DNA of 64,000 nucleotides from Pseudoalteromonas amylolytica (GTDB taxonomy: Bacteria; Pseudomonadota; Gammaproteobacteria; Enterobacterales; Alteromonadaceae): assembly GCF_001854605.1 (NCBI RefSeq), contig NZ_MKJU01000026.1:124001-188000 (forward strand), given 5' to 3'. The translations under genes were made by a program, and so were the position numbers. The notes under the pieces are model-generated. The model was not told the origin of the DNA. It worked only from the letters and a program-made list of their open reading frames with translations, and did no database searches. Every line of letters starts with the position of its first letter. Position 1 is the first letter of the stretch. Of this stretch, positions 8,477 through 17,463 are shown piece by piece.

Positions 8477-8878
8477 ATGGATAAAAATATGAATACCCCC
8501 ATTAACCCAGATCGCATTAAAGCGATTTTAAATAATGACAATGCACAACGTTATAAATACTTAATAAAAGAAGTCACCCAAAGTGAAAAAATCTGGATTT
8601 TGACCGATGAGCATGGTTGCGTGATGCTCAACAGTGACAGTGAAGACTGTGTGCCTGTTTGGCCAAATAAGGAGTTTGCTGAACTATGGGCCACGGGAGA
8701 CTGGAAAGACTGCGAGCCACAGGCCATTAGCCTGAAGAAATGGCATGATAAATGGACCGATGGGCTGGCTGATGACGAGCTCGCTATTGCTATATTTCCC
8801 CTTCCAGATCAGGATGGACTGATTGTTGACCCCGATGAGTTTGATTACGAGTTAGAGCAATTTAGAAAACGCATGTAG
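8477..8878 (+). CDS. DUF2750 domain-containing protein
   Basis: Small acidic cytoplasmic protein of 133 residues matching the DUF2750 family (pattern RYKYLIKEVTQSEKIWIL ... MLNSD.....PVWP..EFA..WA). The function of the family is unknown. No signal peptide or membrane segment was seen. The start could also be the ATG at 8489, which has a GGA 7 nt upstream; the first ATG has no clear Shine-Dalgarno. It follows the GNAT gene by 34 bp and may share its transcript. Confidence 0.7.
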   Translation: MDKNMNTPINPDRIKAILNNDNAQRYKYLIKEVTQSEKIWILTDEHGCVMLNSDSEDCVPVWPNKEFAELWATGDWKDCEPQAISLKKWHDKWTDGLADDELAIAIFPLPDQDGLIVDPDEFDYELEQFRKRM

Positions 8879-8886
8879 GCAACATC

Positions 8887-8923
8887 GTGACGGAGCAAAG
8901 AATCAAGGTTGTTGCTCTGTCAC
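8887..8923. terminator. Hairpin between the DUF2750 gene and the lysR gene
   Basis: Inverted repeat GTGACGGAGCAA / TTGCTCTGTCAC (one G-T position) with a 13-nt loop, lying where two genes converge. There is no strong T-tract, so its strength as a terminator is uncertain. Confidence 0.45.
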
Positions 8924-9868
8924 ATTCAGTCGATGTAACTCATTTTCTGTCCATGGACTATCTAGATAACGCTCTAGGTGTGACGTAGCAAAACGTAAAA
9001 ATGACTTAGCCGAGTGAGAAATGTGCCTATCGGTTCGAACTACAAAATACCAGTGACTTGCTAAATGGGTATCGCTTACATCTAACTTTACAATGTTAGA
9101 TTGGTCTTGACCCAACACGTGCTCAGACAGCACCGCCACACCCATTCCTGCACTTACCGCTTCTCGAATAGCTTCATTGCTCGCCATTTTCACACTGTTG
9201 GATAGCACCAAACCACGACTTTGCAGCTCACTTTCAAACAACATACGTGTTGCCGAACCGCTCTCTCTTAACAAGAAACGATACTTGACCACATCCGCGA
9301 GGTTAAGCCCGCTTGATTGTGACAACGGATGCCCCTTAGGTGCAATAAAGACTAATGGGTTTTTCAAAAACCTAGCCGCTTGCGCATGTTCCAGTGTCGG
9401 TGGATGGCTAAATACGTAGAGATCATCTTCACCACGTTCGAAACGGCTCAACACATGCGCACGATTACCAACCTCAACATGCATCTCAACATTTGGATGA
9501 GTCGCACTGAAAGGCCCATATAACTTAGGTAGAATATACTGTGCAGTGTTAACCATTGCGATACGGCAATGTCCCCGCTCCCCGCCGCGCAGTTCATCAA
9601 GATAGCCTTGATAGTCTTCAAAGTGACCGAATACCTGCTGACAAGTTTGAAACAATCTCATTCCCGCATCGGTAGGATGCAAGCGTTGTTGATAGGTATA
9701 AAAAAGTGGCTCCGCGACGGTTTCTTGTAAACGCTTGATCTGCAAAGACACGGTAGGTTGTGTGAGGTGCAAGCGGCGAGCTGTCTCACTTATCGAACCA
9801 CTTTTCACTACACTCATGAACACTTCCAGTAACCGAAATGATATCTGTCTTAAATCCATTTCACCCAT
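8903..9868 (-). CDS. LysR-family transcriptional regulator (CbbR/CmpR-like)
   Basis: 321-residue LysR-type regulator. The N-terminal helix-turn-helix covers about residues 5-65 (MSVVKSGSISETARRLHLTQ, then PTVSLQIKRLQE). The rest is the two-lobed effector-binding domain. The overall sequence resembles CbbR/CmpR-type regulators of carbon fixation and inorganic-carbon uptake. It is divergent from an SbtA-like bicarbonate transporter, with a very AT-rich 99-bp gap between them, so it is very likely that gene's regulator. The effector is unknown. ATG codons at 9868 and 9859 are both possible starts. Confidence 0.88.
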   Translation of the reverse strand: MGEMDLRQISFRLLEVFMSVVKSGSISETARRLHLTQPTVSLQIKRLQETVAEPLFYTYQQRLHPTDAGMRLFQTCQQVFGHFEDYQGYLDELRGGERGHCRIAMVNTAQYILPKLYGPFSATHPNVEMHVEVGNRAHVLSRFERGEDDLYVFSHPPTLEHAQAARFLKNPLVFIAPKGHPLSQSSGLNLADVVKYRFLLRESGSATRMLFESELQSRGLVLSNSVKMASNEAIREAVSAGMGVAVLSEHVLGQDQSNIVKLDVSDTHLASHWYFVVRTDRHISHSAKSFLRFATSHLERYLDSPWTENELHRLNVTEQQP

Positions 9869-9967
9869 TTATATATATCTATATATAACTATCAATTATT
9901 TTATTTTTATCTATCTTAAATTCACTCTAAGATCTTGTCTATACATTGATTGAACGAGGAGTACACA
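9869..9967. promoter_or_regulatory. AT-rich divergent control region (lysR / sbtA-like)
   Basis: 99 bp of extreme AT content between divergent genes, containing TATATATCTATATATA (a near-palindrome) just outside the lysR start. LysR regulators usually bind T-N11-A sites in such gaps. A single best site could not be chosen by eye. The GAGGAG at 9956-9961 is the ribosome-binding site of the transporter gene. Confidence 0.45.
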
Positions 9968-10915
9968 ATGCCCGATATTGTGGTCATGTTTTTCATTCTA
10001 GGACTCACCGCTGGAATATTGCGTTCCGACTTGGCTATCCCCAAAGCAACATACGAAACGCTAAGTCTGCTGCTTATGCTAACCATAGGTCTAAAAGGCG
10101 GTATGGTCCTTCACGGTAACCTCAGCTGGACGCTATTACCTGAAATGGCCACCGTAATGCTTCTAGGTGCTCTGATCCCATTGACGCTTTACCCTGTGCT
10201 AAAACACCTCATTAAACTTTCCACAGCGAACAGCGCAAGCATTGCCGCTCACTATGGCTCTGTGAGTGCAGGGACCTTTGCTGTTGCCTTGGCCTACGCC
10301 GAATCACAACAACTTCAAGTAGGTGCAGAAGTAACCTTGTATCTCGTCATGCTTGAGCTGCCTGCGATTATTGTCGCTCTGTTACTCTACCGACGTTTTG
10401 GAGAACACAGCGACAGGCAAAGTACGCTCTCTCTAAAGCACCTTTGGCACGAAACACTCACTAACAAAAGCGTTATTTTGCTGGTCGGGGGGGTCATCAT
10501 CGGTATGATGTACGGCACACAGCAAGGCAGTCAGGTCACAAGCCTGTTGACCAATAGCTTTAAAGTGGTCTTAGCGCTGTTTTTATTGGAAATGGGTTTA
10601 ACTGCCGCGCAAACGCTCAGACCCGTGCCATGGCATCATTGGAGACTGGCGAGTTTTGCACTACTCACGCCAATAGCGCTGGGCTGTGTTGGTGTGGGTG
10701 TGGGCACTTTGTTGGGCTTAGAACTAGGCTCCGTTGTCATCTTAGCCAGCCTTGTTGCGAGCGCATCCTACATTGCGGCACCCGCAGCCATCAAAGCAGC
10801 TATTCCTGACGCGGATATAGGGCTGGCGATGCTCAGTTCACTCGGGCTCACCTTCCCATTTAATGTGATCATTGGGATTGGGTTGTACCATCAGCTCGCA
10901 TTATTCATTTACTAA
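9968..10915 (+). CDS. SbtA-like sodium-dependent bicarbonate transporter
   Basis: 315-residue inner-membrane protein with about ten hydrophobic segments. It matches the SbtA/DUF897 family of Na+-dependent bicarbonate symporters, notably LTIGLKGGMVLHGN, the HYGSVSAGTFAVALAYAE segment, ALFLLEMGLTAAQ, and ASASYIAAPAAIKAAIPDA. The start is the ATG at 9968, because GAGGAG lies 6 nt upstream; an upstream in-frame TTG is less likely. The divergent LysR gene supports regulated inorganic-carbon uptake. In a heterotroph this would feed carboxylases rather than RuBisCO. Transport of another anion is possible. Confidence 0.87.
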   Translation: MPDIVVMFFILGLTAGILRSDLAIPKATYETLSLLLMLTIGLKGGMVLHGNLSWTLLPEMATVMLLGALIPLTLYPVLKHLIKLSTANSASIAAHYGSVSAGTFAVALAYAESQQLQVGAEVTLYLVMLELPAIIVALLLYRRFGEHSDRQSTLSLKHLWHETLTNKSVILLVGGVIIGMMYGTQQGSQVTSLLTNSFKVVLALFLLEMGLTAAQTLRPVPWHHWRLASFALLTPIALGCVGVGVGTLLGLELGSVVILASLVASASYIAAPAAIKAAIPDADIGLAMLSSLGLTFPFNVIIGIGLYHQLALFIY

Positions 10916-10921
10916 ACATGC

Positions 10922-10946
10922 AAAGCTCAGCTTAAAGCTGGGCTTT
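10922..10946. terminator. Bidirectional terminator between sbtA-like gene and manB
   Basis: Inverted repeat AAAGCTCAGCT / AGCTGGGCTTT (one G-T pair) with a 3-nt loop. It serves the two converging genes. Confidence 0.75.
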
Positions 10947-12358
10947 CAAAACAGTGTCTCAATGCCAGATAAAACCCCTGCAACTAACTTTTGTGCAACT
11001 GCTTTGTTACTTGCTTCGCTATAGCACCTTAACTCAGGAGCATTACCCGATGGCCTAATATGGATAATATGCCCTTTATCCACAAGTGTGATACGCACCC
11101 CATCGGTTGTATCCACCTTTAACTCCCCTTGATAAGCGACATGCAAACGTTTAAGCAGCAGCTCTGGATGAGTGGCAGCCAACTCGATAACACCCGCGCT
11201 TCTGTGCTGTGCGAAGTTTTTTAGTCGGTCGCTGTGGGTATGCCTGTGCGTGACATCTGCCACAACCTGACTTAACTTTTTCTGAGATACACACGCCAAA
11301 GCACATAATGCAGGTAGCATGGCATCACGTGTTGGTAACTGTTTTAGTACTTTTTTATTGTTATACACATCAGAACCAAGTAAAAAACCACCATTGGCTT
11401 CAAAACCCGCAACTCTGTGGTGGCCGTGCTGTAACGCTGCCATTCCCGCTATCACATAGGGTGAGCCAATTTTAGTGCGCTGAACTTGCTTGAAAGCTCC
11501 TGATGCTTCTATGGATGAATTACAGCTAACAGGGGTAGCAAGCGCCTCAATCTTCAAATACTTCGCCGCCAGTAGTGATAGAATGTCTCCCGCTAAATAC
11601 TCACCTTGTTCATCGGCCAGCAGTGCTCTATCACCATCACCATCTGTGCTAAATAGAGCATCTAGCTTATGTGATGTCACCCACAGCCTGGCTTGTAAAC
11701 GGTCTGCATGCGCTACCGCCTCTGTATCTATTGGCACAAATTGTTCACTGCGCCCAAGCAAAGTGACTTGCGCCCCCAACGCATTCAAGATCAACGGATA
11801 AATGTCTCTACCCGCACTGGTATGCTGATAGATACCAATATGCTTTCCAGCTAACAAATTTGCTGGGAAATAATCAACATACCGCTTGATATATTGTTGC
11901 TTTGCGTAGTCACTCACCTTAGGCAAATCAAGAGAAGGAATGGTTGGCACATTGACTTGTGCATTAATAATCGCTCGTTCATCCGCTTTACTGACTTCAC
12001 CCGTGGCCAAATAAAACTTGATACCATTACGGTCAAAAGGAATATGACTTCCTGTGATCATAATGGCGGGAATGCCTTGTAATTGAGCCGCATAAGCCAA
12101 CGCTGGAGTCGGAATAACCCCATAATACTCAACCTCATAGCCATGTAGCTTGAGTGTGCTAATACACACTTTTGCGATCTGCGGACTACTTGGGCGGTTA
12201 TCGATGGCAAGGGCAACGCGTTTGACGTGCTTTTGAATAGCCACAAATGCCAGCGTAAATGCACCAATCACGTCTGGTGTAAACTGGCTGACCTCGCCTC
12301 TGACGCCACTCGTGCCAAAGCTTATAGCACTTTGCGCTATTACTTCATTACTGCGCAT
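10946..12358 (-). CDS. manB: Phosphomannomutase
   Basis: Interconverts mannose-6-phosphate and mannose-1-phosphate for GDP-mannose and surface polysaccharide synthesis. The four family landmarks are present in order. FGTSGVRG lies at the N-terminus, and the phosphoserine loop is TGSHIPFDRNGIKFY (TGSHxP). The metal site is STDGDGDRALL, and the sugar loop FEANGGFLLGSDV precedes the phosphate-binding RPSGNAPELR. The ATG at 12358 (MRSNEV...) is chosen, as it starts 2 nt after the manC stop and gives 470 residues; in-frame ATGs at 12373 and 12382 would overlap manC. It is probably translationally coupled to manC. The symbol cpsG is a synonym. Confidence 0.88.
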   Translation of the reverse strand: MRSNEVIAQSAISFGTSGVRGEVSQFTPDVIGAFTLAFVAIQKHVKRVALAIDNRPSSPQIAKVCISTLKLHGYEVEYYGVIPTPALAYAAQLQGIPAIMITGSHIPFDRNGIKFYLATGEVSKADERAIINAQVNVPTIPSLDLPKVSDYAKQQYIKRYVDYFPANLLAGKHIGIYQHTSAGRDIYPLILNALGAQVTLLGRSEQFVPIDTEAVAHADRLQARLWVTSHKLDALFSTDGDGDRALLADEQGEYLAGDILSLLAAKYLKIEALATPVSCNSSIEASGAFKQVQRTKIGSPYVIAGMAALQHGHHRVAGFEANGGFLLGSDVYNNKKVLKQLPTRDAMLPALCALACVSQKKLSQVVADVTHRHTHSDRLKNFAQHRSAGVIELAATHPELLLKRLHVAYQGELKVDTTDGVRITLVDKGHIIHIRPSGNAPELRCYSEASNKAVAQKLVAGVLSGIETLF

Positions 12359-12359
12359 A

Positions 12360-13769
12360 TCAACGCCGGCCATATTGATCATCAAAGCGCACAATATCAT
12401 CCTCAGCCAAGTAAGCGCCTGATTGTACTTCTATTAACTCTAAATCCACTTTACCAGGGTTTTCCAACGCATGAACCTGTGCAATTGGAATATATACAGA
12501 CTCATTTTCACCGACGTACTGCTCTTTATCACCAATCAACACTTTGGCTGTGCCTGCAACCACTACCCAGTGTTCCGAGCGATGATAGTGCATTTGCTTG
12601 GATAACTTGGCACCGGGTTTAACCGTAATGCGCTTTACCAAAAACCGTTCACCACGGTCAAAGGCATCGTACTTGCCCCACGGGCGATACACTTCACGAT
12701 GAATACTCGCTTCTGAGCGGTTTTCATCTTGCAGATGTTGAGCAATATCCCTGACCTTTTGAGTGTGATCTTGATGTGCGACTAGTAGCGCATCTTTGGT
12801 GTTAATGATCACTAAATCCTGTACGCCAAGCGTTGCTACCAGCTTGTCTTCATTGAGTATTAACGTGTTTTGCGTATCGAGTGCTTTCACATCTCCTTTG
12901 ATAACGTTACCCTGTTCATCTCTTTGCGATATATCCCATAATGCGGAGAACTCACCTACATCATTCCAGTGTGCATCCAAAGGCACAACAAGCCCGTGTT
13001 TTGTATGCTCCATCACGGCATAATCAATCGAGTTACTCGGACACTCAGCAAAAGCGTCTTGATTAATACGTATAAAGTCGAGATCGGGTGTTTGATCACG
13101 CATCGCTGCTTTACATGCGCTATAAATATCGCATTGGTATTGTTTTAATTCTTCGAGATAGCGACTTGCTTTAAACATAAACATACCACTGTTCCAATAA
13201 TACTCACCCGTGCTCAGATAATGCGTTGCCAGTTCAAGGGTAGGCTTTTCAACAAAACTATCCACCCGATAACCATACGGTTGCTGTGCTTGTCCGCTTT
13301 TGATGTAGCCATAGCCGGTATGCGGGTGCGTGGGTACGATACCAAAGGTCACTAAGTGGTTGTGCTTAGCCAGTGCTACAGCCTGCTCAACAGCATGATG
13401 AAATGCCTGAATATCCGCTATTACGTGATCTGCGGCCAATACTAATAAAATCGGGTCTTTCCCTTTCTCAAGTGCTTTTAATGCAGCCAATGCGATGGCT
13501 GGAGCGGTATTACGCCCCTCGGGTTCAAGTAAAATTTGCGTATCAGTATGGTCGATTTGTCTTAGTTGTTCGGCGGTCATAAAACGGTGTTCTTCGTTGC
13601 AAATCACCAATGGGCTCGCATGGGGTAGTCCTTGCAAACGCAATACCGTCTGTTGAAAAAGGGAGTGCTTTGAATCTGTCAGTGTGAGGAATTGCTTTGG
13701 ATACTTTTCTCGAGATAGCGGCCAAAGGCGTGTACCGACACCGCCCGCAATAATGACTGGTTGAAACAT
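12360..13769 (-). CDS. manC: Mannose-1-phosphate guanylyltransferase / mannose-6-phosphate isomerase
   Basis: Bifunctional 469-residue enzyme (ManC/CpsB/AlgA type) that makes GDP-mannose. The N-terminal nucleotidyltransferase domain has the pyrophosphorylase signature GGVGTRLWPLSREKYPKQFL near residue 9 and FVEKP near 170. The C-terminal cupin isomerase domain has the motif GAKLSKQMHYHRSEHWVVV and the stretch NESVYIPIAQVHALENPG. It forms a two-gene unit with manB. No other polysaccharide genes are in the window, so the pathway context lies elsewhere. Confidence 0.94.
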   Translation of the reverse strand: MFQPVIIAGGVGTRLWPLSREKYPKQFLTLTDSKHSLFQQTVLRLQGLPHASPLVICNEEHRFMTAEQLRQIDHTDTQILLEPEGRNTAPAIALAALKALEKGKDPILLVLAADHVIADIQAFHHAVEQAVALAKHNHLVTFGIVPTHPHTGYGYIKSGQAQQPYGYRVDSFVEKPTLELATHYLSTGEYYWNSGMFMFKASRYLEELKQYQCDIYSACKAAMRDQTPDLDFIRINQDAFAECPSNSIDYAVMEHTKHGLVVPLDAHWNDVGEFSALWDISQRDEQGNVIKGDVKALDTQNTLILNEDKLVATLGVQDLVIINTKDALLVAHQDHTQKVRDIAQHLQDENRSEASIHREVYRPWGKYDAFDRGERFLVKRITVKPGAKLSKQMHYHRSEHWVVVAGTAKVLIGDKEQYVGENESVYIPIAQVHALENPGKVDLELIEVQSGAYLAEDDIVRFDDQYGRR

Positions 13770-13913
13770 TTTTACCTCACTTTACATCTAATTGGCGGTA
13801 TAGTCGGAGTTCTTCACCAGCTTGGTGTCACTCAAGCCCTCTATTGTAAACCAGCGAACTCCATTGAGGATAGTTTATTGCTACATTCGAGCCAATTTTC
13901 CGCCGTTAGGGCA

Positions 13914-13942
13914 TAAAAAAACCCAGCATAAGCTGGGTTTTT
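13914..13942 (-). terminator. Terminator of lpdA
   Basis: AAAAACCCAGC-TTAT-GCTGGGTTTTTTT on the minus strand, a strong stem with a long T-run 24 nt past the lpdA stop. It is symmetric enough to work in both directions. Confidence 0.85.
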
Positions 13943-13965
13943 AGCATTAAGTCGCAGTAATCAGA

Positions 13966-15390
13966 TTACTTTTTCTTAGCTGCTTTTTTGTTTGGTAAAT
14001 CAGTGATTGAACCTTCAAAAATTTCAGCCGCAAGGCCGATTGACTCGTTCAATGTTGGGTGCGCGTGAATCGTCAGTGCGATGTCTTCACCGTCTGCGCC
14101 CATTTCAACTGCAAGGCCGATTTCACCTAGCATTTCACCAGCGTTGATACCAACCATAGCACCACCGATCACACGGCCTGACTCTTTATCAAAGATAAGC
14201 TTAGTTTGACCTTCAGTACGTGCAGAAGCGATAGCACGACCTGATGCTGCCCACGGGAATACCGCAGTTTCAATGCTAAGACCTTGCTCTTTTGCTTCTT
14301 TCTCAGTGACACCCACCCATGCAATTTCAGGGTCTGTGTATGCGATTGAAGGGATACATTTAGGGTCGAAGAAGTGCTTCTTACCAGAGATAACCTCTGC
14401 TGCAACGTGACCTTCGTGAACCGCTTTGTGCGCAAGCATAGGCTGGCCTACGATGTCACCGATCGCGAAGATGTGGTCAACGTTGGTTTTCATTTGCTTG
14501 TCAGTGCTGATGAAGCCACGCTCATCAACGCTGATACCCGCTTTGTCAGCATCAAGTAGCTTACCGTTAGGTGTACGACCTACGGCCACAAGTACTTTGT
14601 CATAACGTACTGGCTCAGCCGGCGCGTTCTTACCTTCGAAAGTAACGTATAGACCATCGTCTTTTGCATCAACAGCCACAACTTTCGTAGAAAGCATCAC
14701 GTTGAACTTGTCTTTAACGTAACGTTGGTAAATTTTGATAACGTCTTTGTCCGCCGCAGGAACTAGTTGATCAGCAAACTCAACAACGTCGATTTGCGAA
14801 CCTAGTGCGCGGTATACAGTCCCCATCTCAAGACCGATGATACCACCACCTAGTACAAGTAGTTTCTCTGGCACGTCTTTAAGCTCAAGTGCGCCTGTTG
14901 AGTCAATCACACGATCATCTTCTGGAATGAAAGGTAGGTTAACTGGCTGAGAGCCCGCGGCAATAATAGCGTTATCGAAAGTAACGGTTGTTGTACCAGC
15001 GTCACCTTCAACAGCAATGGTGTTTGCGCCCGTAAATTTACCGTAGCCATTGACTACTTTTACTTTACGCATTTTAGCCATGCCGTCTAGGCCACCTGTT
15101 AGCTGGCCAATAACAGACTCTTTCCAAGAACGGATTTTGTCTAAGTCAATTTGTGGCGCACCAAATGTTACACCGTGAGATGACATTTCTGCCGCATCAT
15201 CGATGACTTTAGCAACGTGTAACAATGCTTTTGAAGGAATACAACCAACATTCAAGCACACACCACCTAGGGTATTGCGAGATTCGATTAGTGTAACTTC
15301 TAAACCTAAATCCGCAGCACGGAATGCTGCTGAGTAACCACCAGGACCACCGCCTAGTACAACAACTTGAGTTTTGATTTCGTTGCTCAT
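13966..15390 (-). CDS. lpdA: Dihydrolipoyl dehydrogenase (E3)
   Basis: Flavoprotein E3 subunit shared by pyruvate and 2-oxoglutarate dehydrogenases; it reoxidises dihydrolipoamide with NAD+. The 474-residue length matches E. coli Lpd. The FAD-binding GGGPGGYSAAFRAADLG is at the N-terminus. The redox-active disulfide is in GGVCLNVGCIPSKALL, the NAD-binding motif is GGGIIGLEMGTVYRALGS, and the catalytic His-Glu pair is in HAHPTLNESIG. It is the last gene of pdhR-aceE-aceF-lpdA. A hairpin in the 171-bp gap after aceF may lower or uncouple its expression, and it may have its own promoter there, as in E. coli. Confidence 0.97.
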   Translation of the reverse strand: MSNEIKTQVVVLGGGPGGYSAAFRAADLGLEVTLIESRNTLGGVCLNVGCIPSKALLHVAKVIDDAAEMSSHGVTFGAPQIDLDKIRSWKESVIGQLTGGLDGMAKMRKVKVVNGYGKFTGANTIAVEGDAGTTTVTFDNAIIAAGSQPVNLPFIPEDDRVIDSTGALELKDVPEKLLVLGGGIIGLEMGTVYRALGSQIDVVEFADQLVPAADKDVIKIYQRYVKDKFNVMLSTKVVAVDAKDDGLYVTFEGKNAPAEPVRYDKVLVAVGRTPNGKLLDADKAGISVDERGFISTDKQMKTNVDHIFAIGDIVGQPMLAHKAVHEGHVAAEVISGKKHFFDPKCIPSIAYTDPEIAWVGVTEKEAKEQGLSIETAVFPWAASGRAIASARTEGQTKLIFDKESGRVIGGAMVGINAGEMLGEIGLAVEMGADGEDIALTIHAHPTLNESIGLAAEIFEGSITDLPNKKAAKKK

Positions 15391-15530
15391 GTTATTACCT
15401 TAACTATTATTCGAACGGGACTGTACTCTTTTGAGTATCCGCACCCAAAATGCCTGCCGCGTACAAAAACACCGGTACAAGGCAGAGAGATTTTAAAGTG
15501 TGCGAAAGTGTATCATCCGCACAAAAAGAT

Positions 15531-15555
15531 GTCCCGCCTAAATAGTAGGCGGGAC
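15531..15555 (-). terminator. Hairpin with T-tract between aceF and lpdA
   Basis: Perfect 10-bp repeat GTCCCGCCTA / TAGGCGGGAC with a 5-nt loop, followed on the minus strand by ATCTTTTTG. It begins a few bases after the aceF stop and looks like a partial terminator inside the pdh operon. Confidence 0.75.
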
Positions 15556-15561
15556 AATAAA

Positions 15562-17451
15562 TTACATCACTAATTGGCGAATATCGCTCAAGTAGCTGGC
15601 CAGCGTCACAGTAAATTTCGCTGCCAATGCACCATCAATAACACGGTGATCGTAAGAACAGCTCAGCGGCACCATCAAGCGCGGCTCAAATTCTTTACCA
15701 TTCCACTTTGGCTTCATCTCAGATTTAGACACACCTAAGATAGCCACCTCTGGCGCGTTAACGATAGGCGTAAACGCCGTACCACCTATGCCACCAAGAC
15801 TTGAAATAGTAAAACAGCCACCTTGCATGTCAGATGAGGTTAACTTGCCTTCACGCGCTTTGGCTGAAATTTCCATAAGCTCGCGAGACAGTTCAATGAT
15901 GCCTTTTTTGTTTACATCACGAACAACCGGCACAACCAGACCATTCGGCGTATCTACTGCGATACCAATGTGAACATACTTTTTCAGGATTAGGCTTTCA
16001 CCATCTTCTGATAATGAAGAATTAAACGTTGGGAATTCTTCCAACGCTTTTGCCGCTGCTTTCATCACGAATACTAATGGCGTGATCTTCACACCCATTT
16101 TCTTCTTCTCAGCCAGTACATTCTGCTCTTTACGGAATGCTTCTAAGGCCGTGATGTCTGCTTCATCGAACTGTGTCACATGTGGGATCTGAACCCAGTT
16201 ACGGTGTAAGTTAGCACCCGATAGCTTTTGGATACGAGAAAGTTTCTTCTCTTCAATTTCACCAAACTTACTAAAGTCGACTTTTGGCCAAGGAATCAGA
16301 CCCAACTCACCGCCGCCTGCGCTGCTGTTGCCTGACGCTTTGCCCGACTCAACTTGCTTCACAAGCTCTTTGACGTAGTTTTGTACGTCTTCTTTGATCA
16401 CTCGACCTTTACGGCCTGTGCCTTTTACGCGCGCAAGGTTTACACCAAACTCACGTGCTAAACGACGTACCACAGGTGATGCGTGGGCATAAGATGAATT
16501 TGCTTCAAAGTCTTCTTTTACACTTGATGCAGCTGGCGCTGTTGCTTTTGGCGCGGGGCTTGAAGCCGGTGCAGACTTAGATTCAGCAGGCTTATCTGCG
16601 GCCTTTTGTGGCGCACTACCCGCCACTTCAAATACAAAAATTAGCGACCCAGTAGACACTTTATCGCCAACAGCAACCTTCACCTCTTTAACAGTACCTG
16701 CAAATGGCGCTGGTACTTCCATTGACGCTTTATCGCCTTCAACGTTCAGGATTGATTGATCCGCTTCAACGCTATCGCCTACCGATACCATTACTTCGGT
16801 CACTTCAACTTCATCACCACCAATATCTGGCACGTGAACTTCTTTTACTTCAGACGATGTTGCTGTATCAGCAGCTTCTGACTTTGACTCTGATTGGTCT
16901 GAATCACTGGCTGTTGCCCCTGTTTCAAACACAAAGACCAAAGACCCCGTTGACACTGTGCCGCCGACTTCAACTTTAATCTCTTTAACAGTACCTGCAA
17001 ATGGCGCTGGTACTTCCATAGAAGCCTTATCGCCCTCTACATTTAAGATTGATTGGTCTGCCTCAACTTTGTCACCAACGGCAACCATGATTTCAGTCAC
17101 TTCAACTTCATCACCACCGATATCTGGTACATGTACCTCTTGTAACTCGGTTGCACCCGCCGAAGCCGATGCTGGCTTATCATCAGCTTTGGCTTCAGTG
17201 TCTTGTTGCTGTTCACCGTCAGCGGCGTCAAAGATCATGATAAGGGAGCCAGTCGATACTGTGTCACCTTCGCTAATTTTGATCTCTTTAACAGTACCTG
17301 CTTGTGCAGCAGGTACTTCCATTGATGCTTTATCGCCTTCCACCGTGATAAGCGATTGTTCTTCGCTAACCGAATCCCCAACTTTTACTAGGATCTCAGT
17401 AACTTCAACTTCATCAGCACCAATATCTGGAACATGAATTTCGATTGTCAT
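15562..17451 (-). CDS. aceF: Pyruvate dehydrogenase E2, dihydrolipoyl acetyltransferase
   Basis: Core E2 component of the pyruvate dehydrogenase complex, moving acetyl groups from E1 to CoA. The 629-residue protein has three lipoyl domains with lipoylation lysines in [10 protein letters not shown] at residues 41, 142 and 241, separated by Ala/Pro/Ser-rich flexible linkers. A peripheral subunit-binding domain follows ([16 protein letters not shown] ... [13 protein letters not shown]). The catalytic domain ends in [11 protein letters not shown]. coli AceF has the same layout and length (630). The second and third lipoyl domains are almost identical at DNA level. It starts 12 bp after aceE. Confidence 0.98.
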   Translation of the reverse strand: MTIEIHVPDIGADEVEVTEILVKVGDSVSEEQSLITVEGDKASMEVPAAQAGTVKEIKISEGDTVSTGSLIMIFDAADGEQQQDTEAKADDKPASASAGATELQEVHVPDIGGDEVEVTEIMVAVGDKVEADQSILNVEGDKASMEVPAPFAGTVKEIKVEVGGTVSTGSLVFVFETGATASDSDQSESKSEAADTATSSEVKEVHVPDIGGDEVEVTEVMVSVGDSVEADQSILNVEGDKASMEVPAPFAGTVKEVKVAVGDKVSTGSLIFVFEVAGSAPQKAADKPAESKSAPASSPAPKATAPAASSVKEDFEANSSYAHASPVVRRLAREFGVNLARVKGTGRKGRVIKEDVQNYVKELVKQVESGKASGNSSAGGGELGLIPWPKVDFSKFGEIEEKKLSRIQKLSGANLHRNWVQIPHVTQFDEADITALEAFRKEQNVLAEKKKMGVKITPLVFVMKAAAKALEEFPTFNSSLSEDGESLILKKYVHIGIAVDTPNGLVVPVVRDVNKKGIIELSRELMEISAKAREGKLTSSDMQGGCFTISSLGGIGGTAFTPIVNAPEVAILGVSKSEMKPKWNGKEFEPRLMVPLSCSYDHRVIDGALAAKFTVTLASYLSDIRQLVM

Positions 17452-17463
17452 TAGTAACGCCCC

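Noticed and set aside
9950-9967. TTG start for the SbtA-like gene
   Set aside because: The GAGGAG ribosome-binding site lies inside that extension and points to the ATG at 9968.
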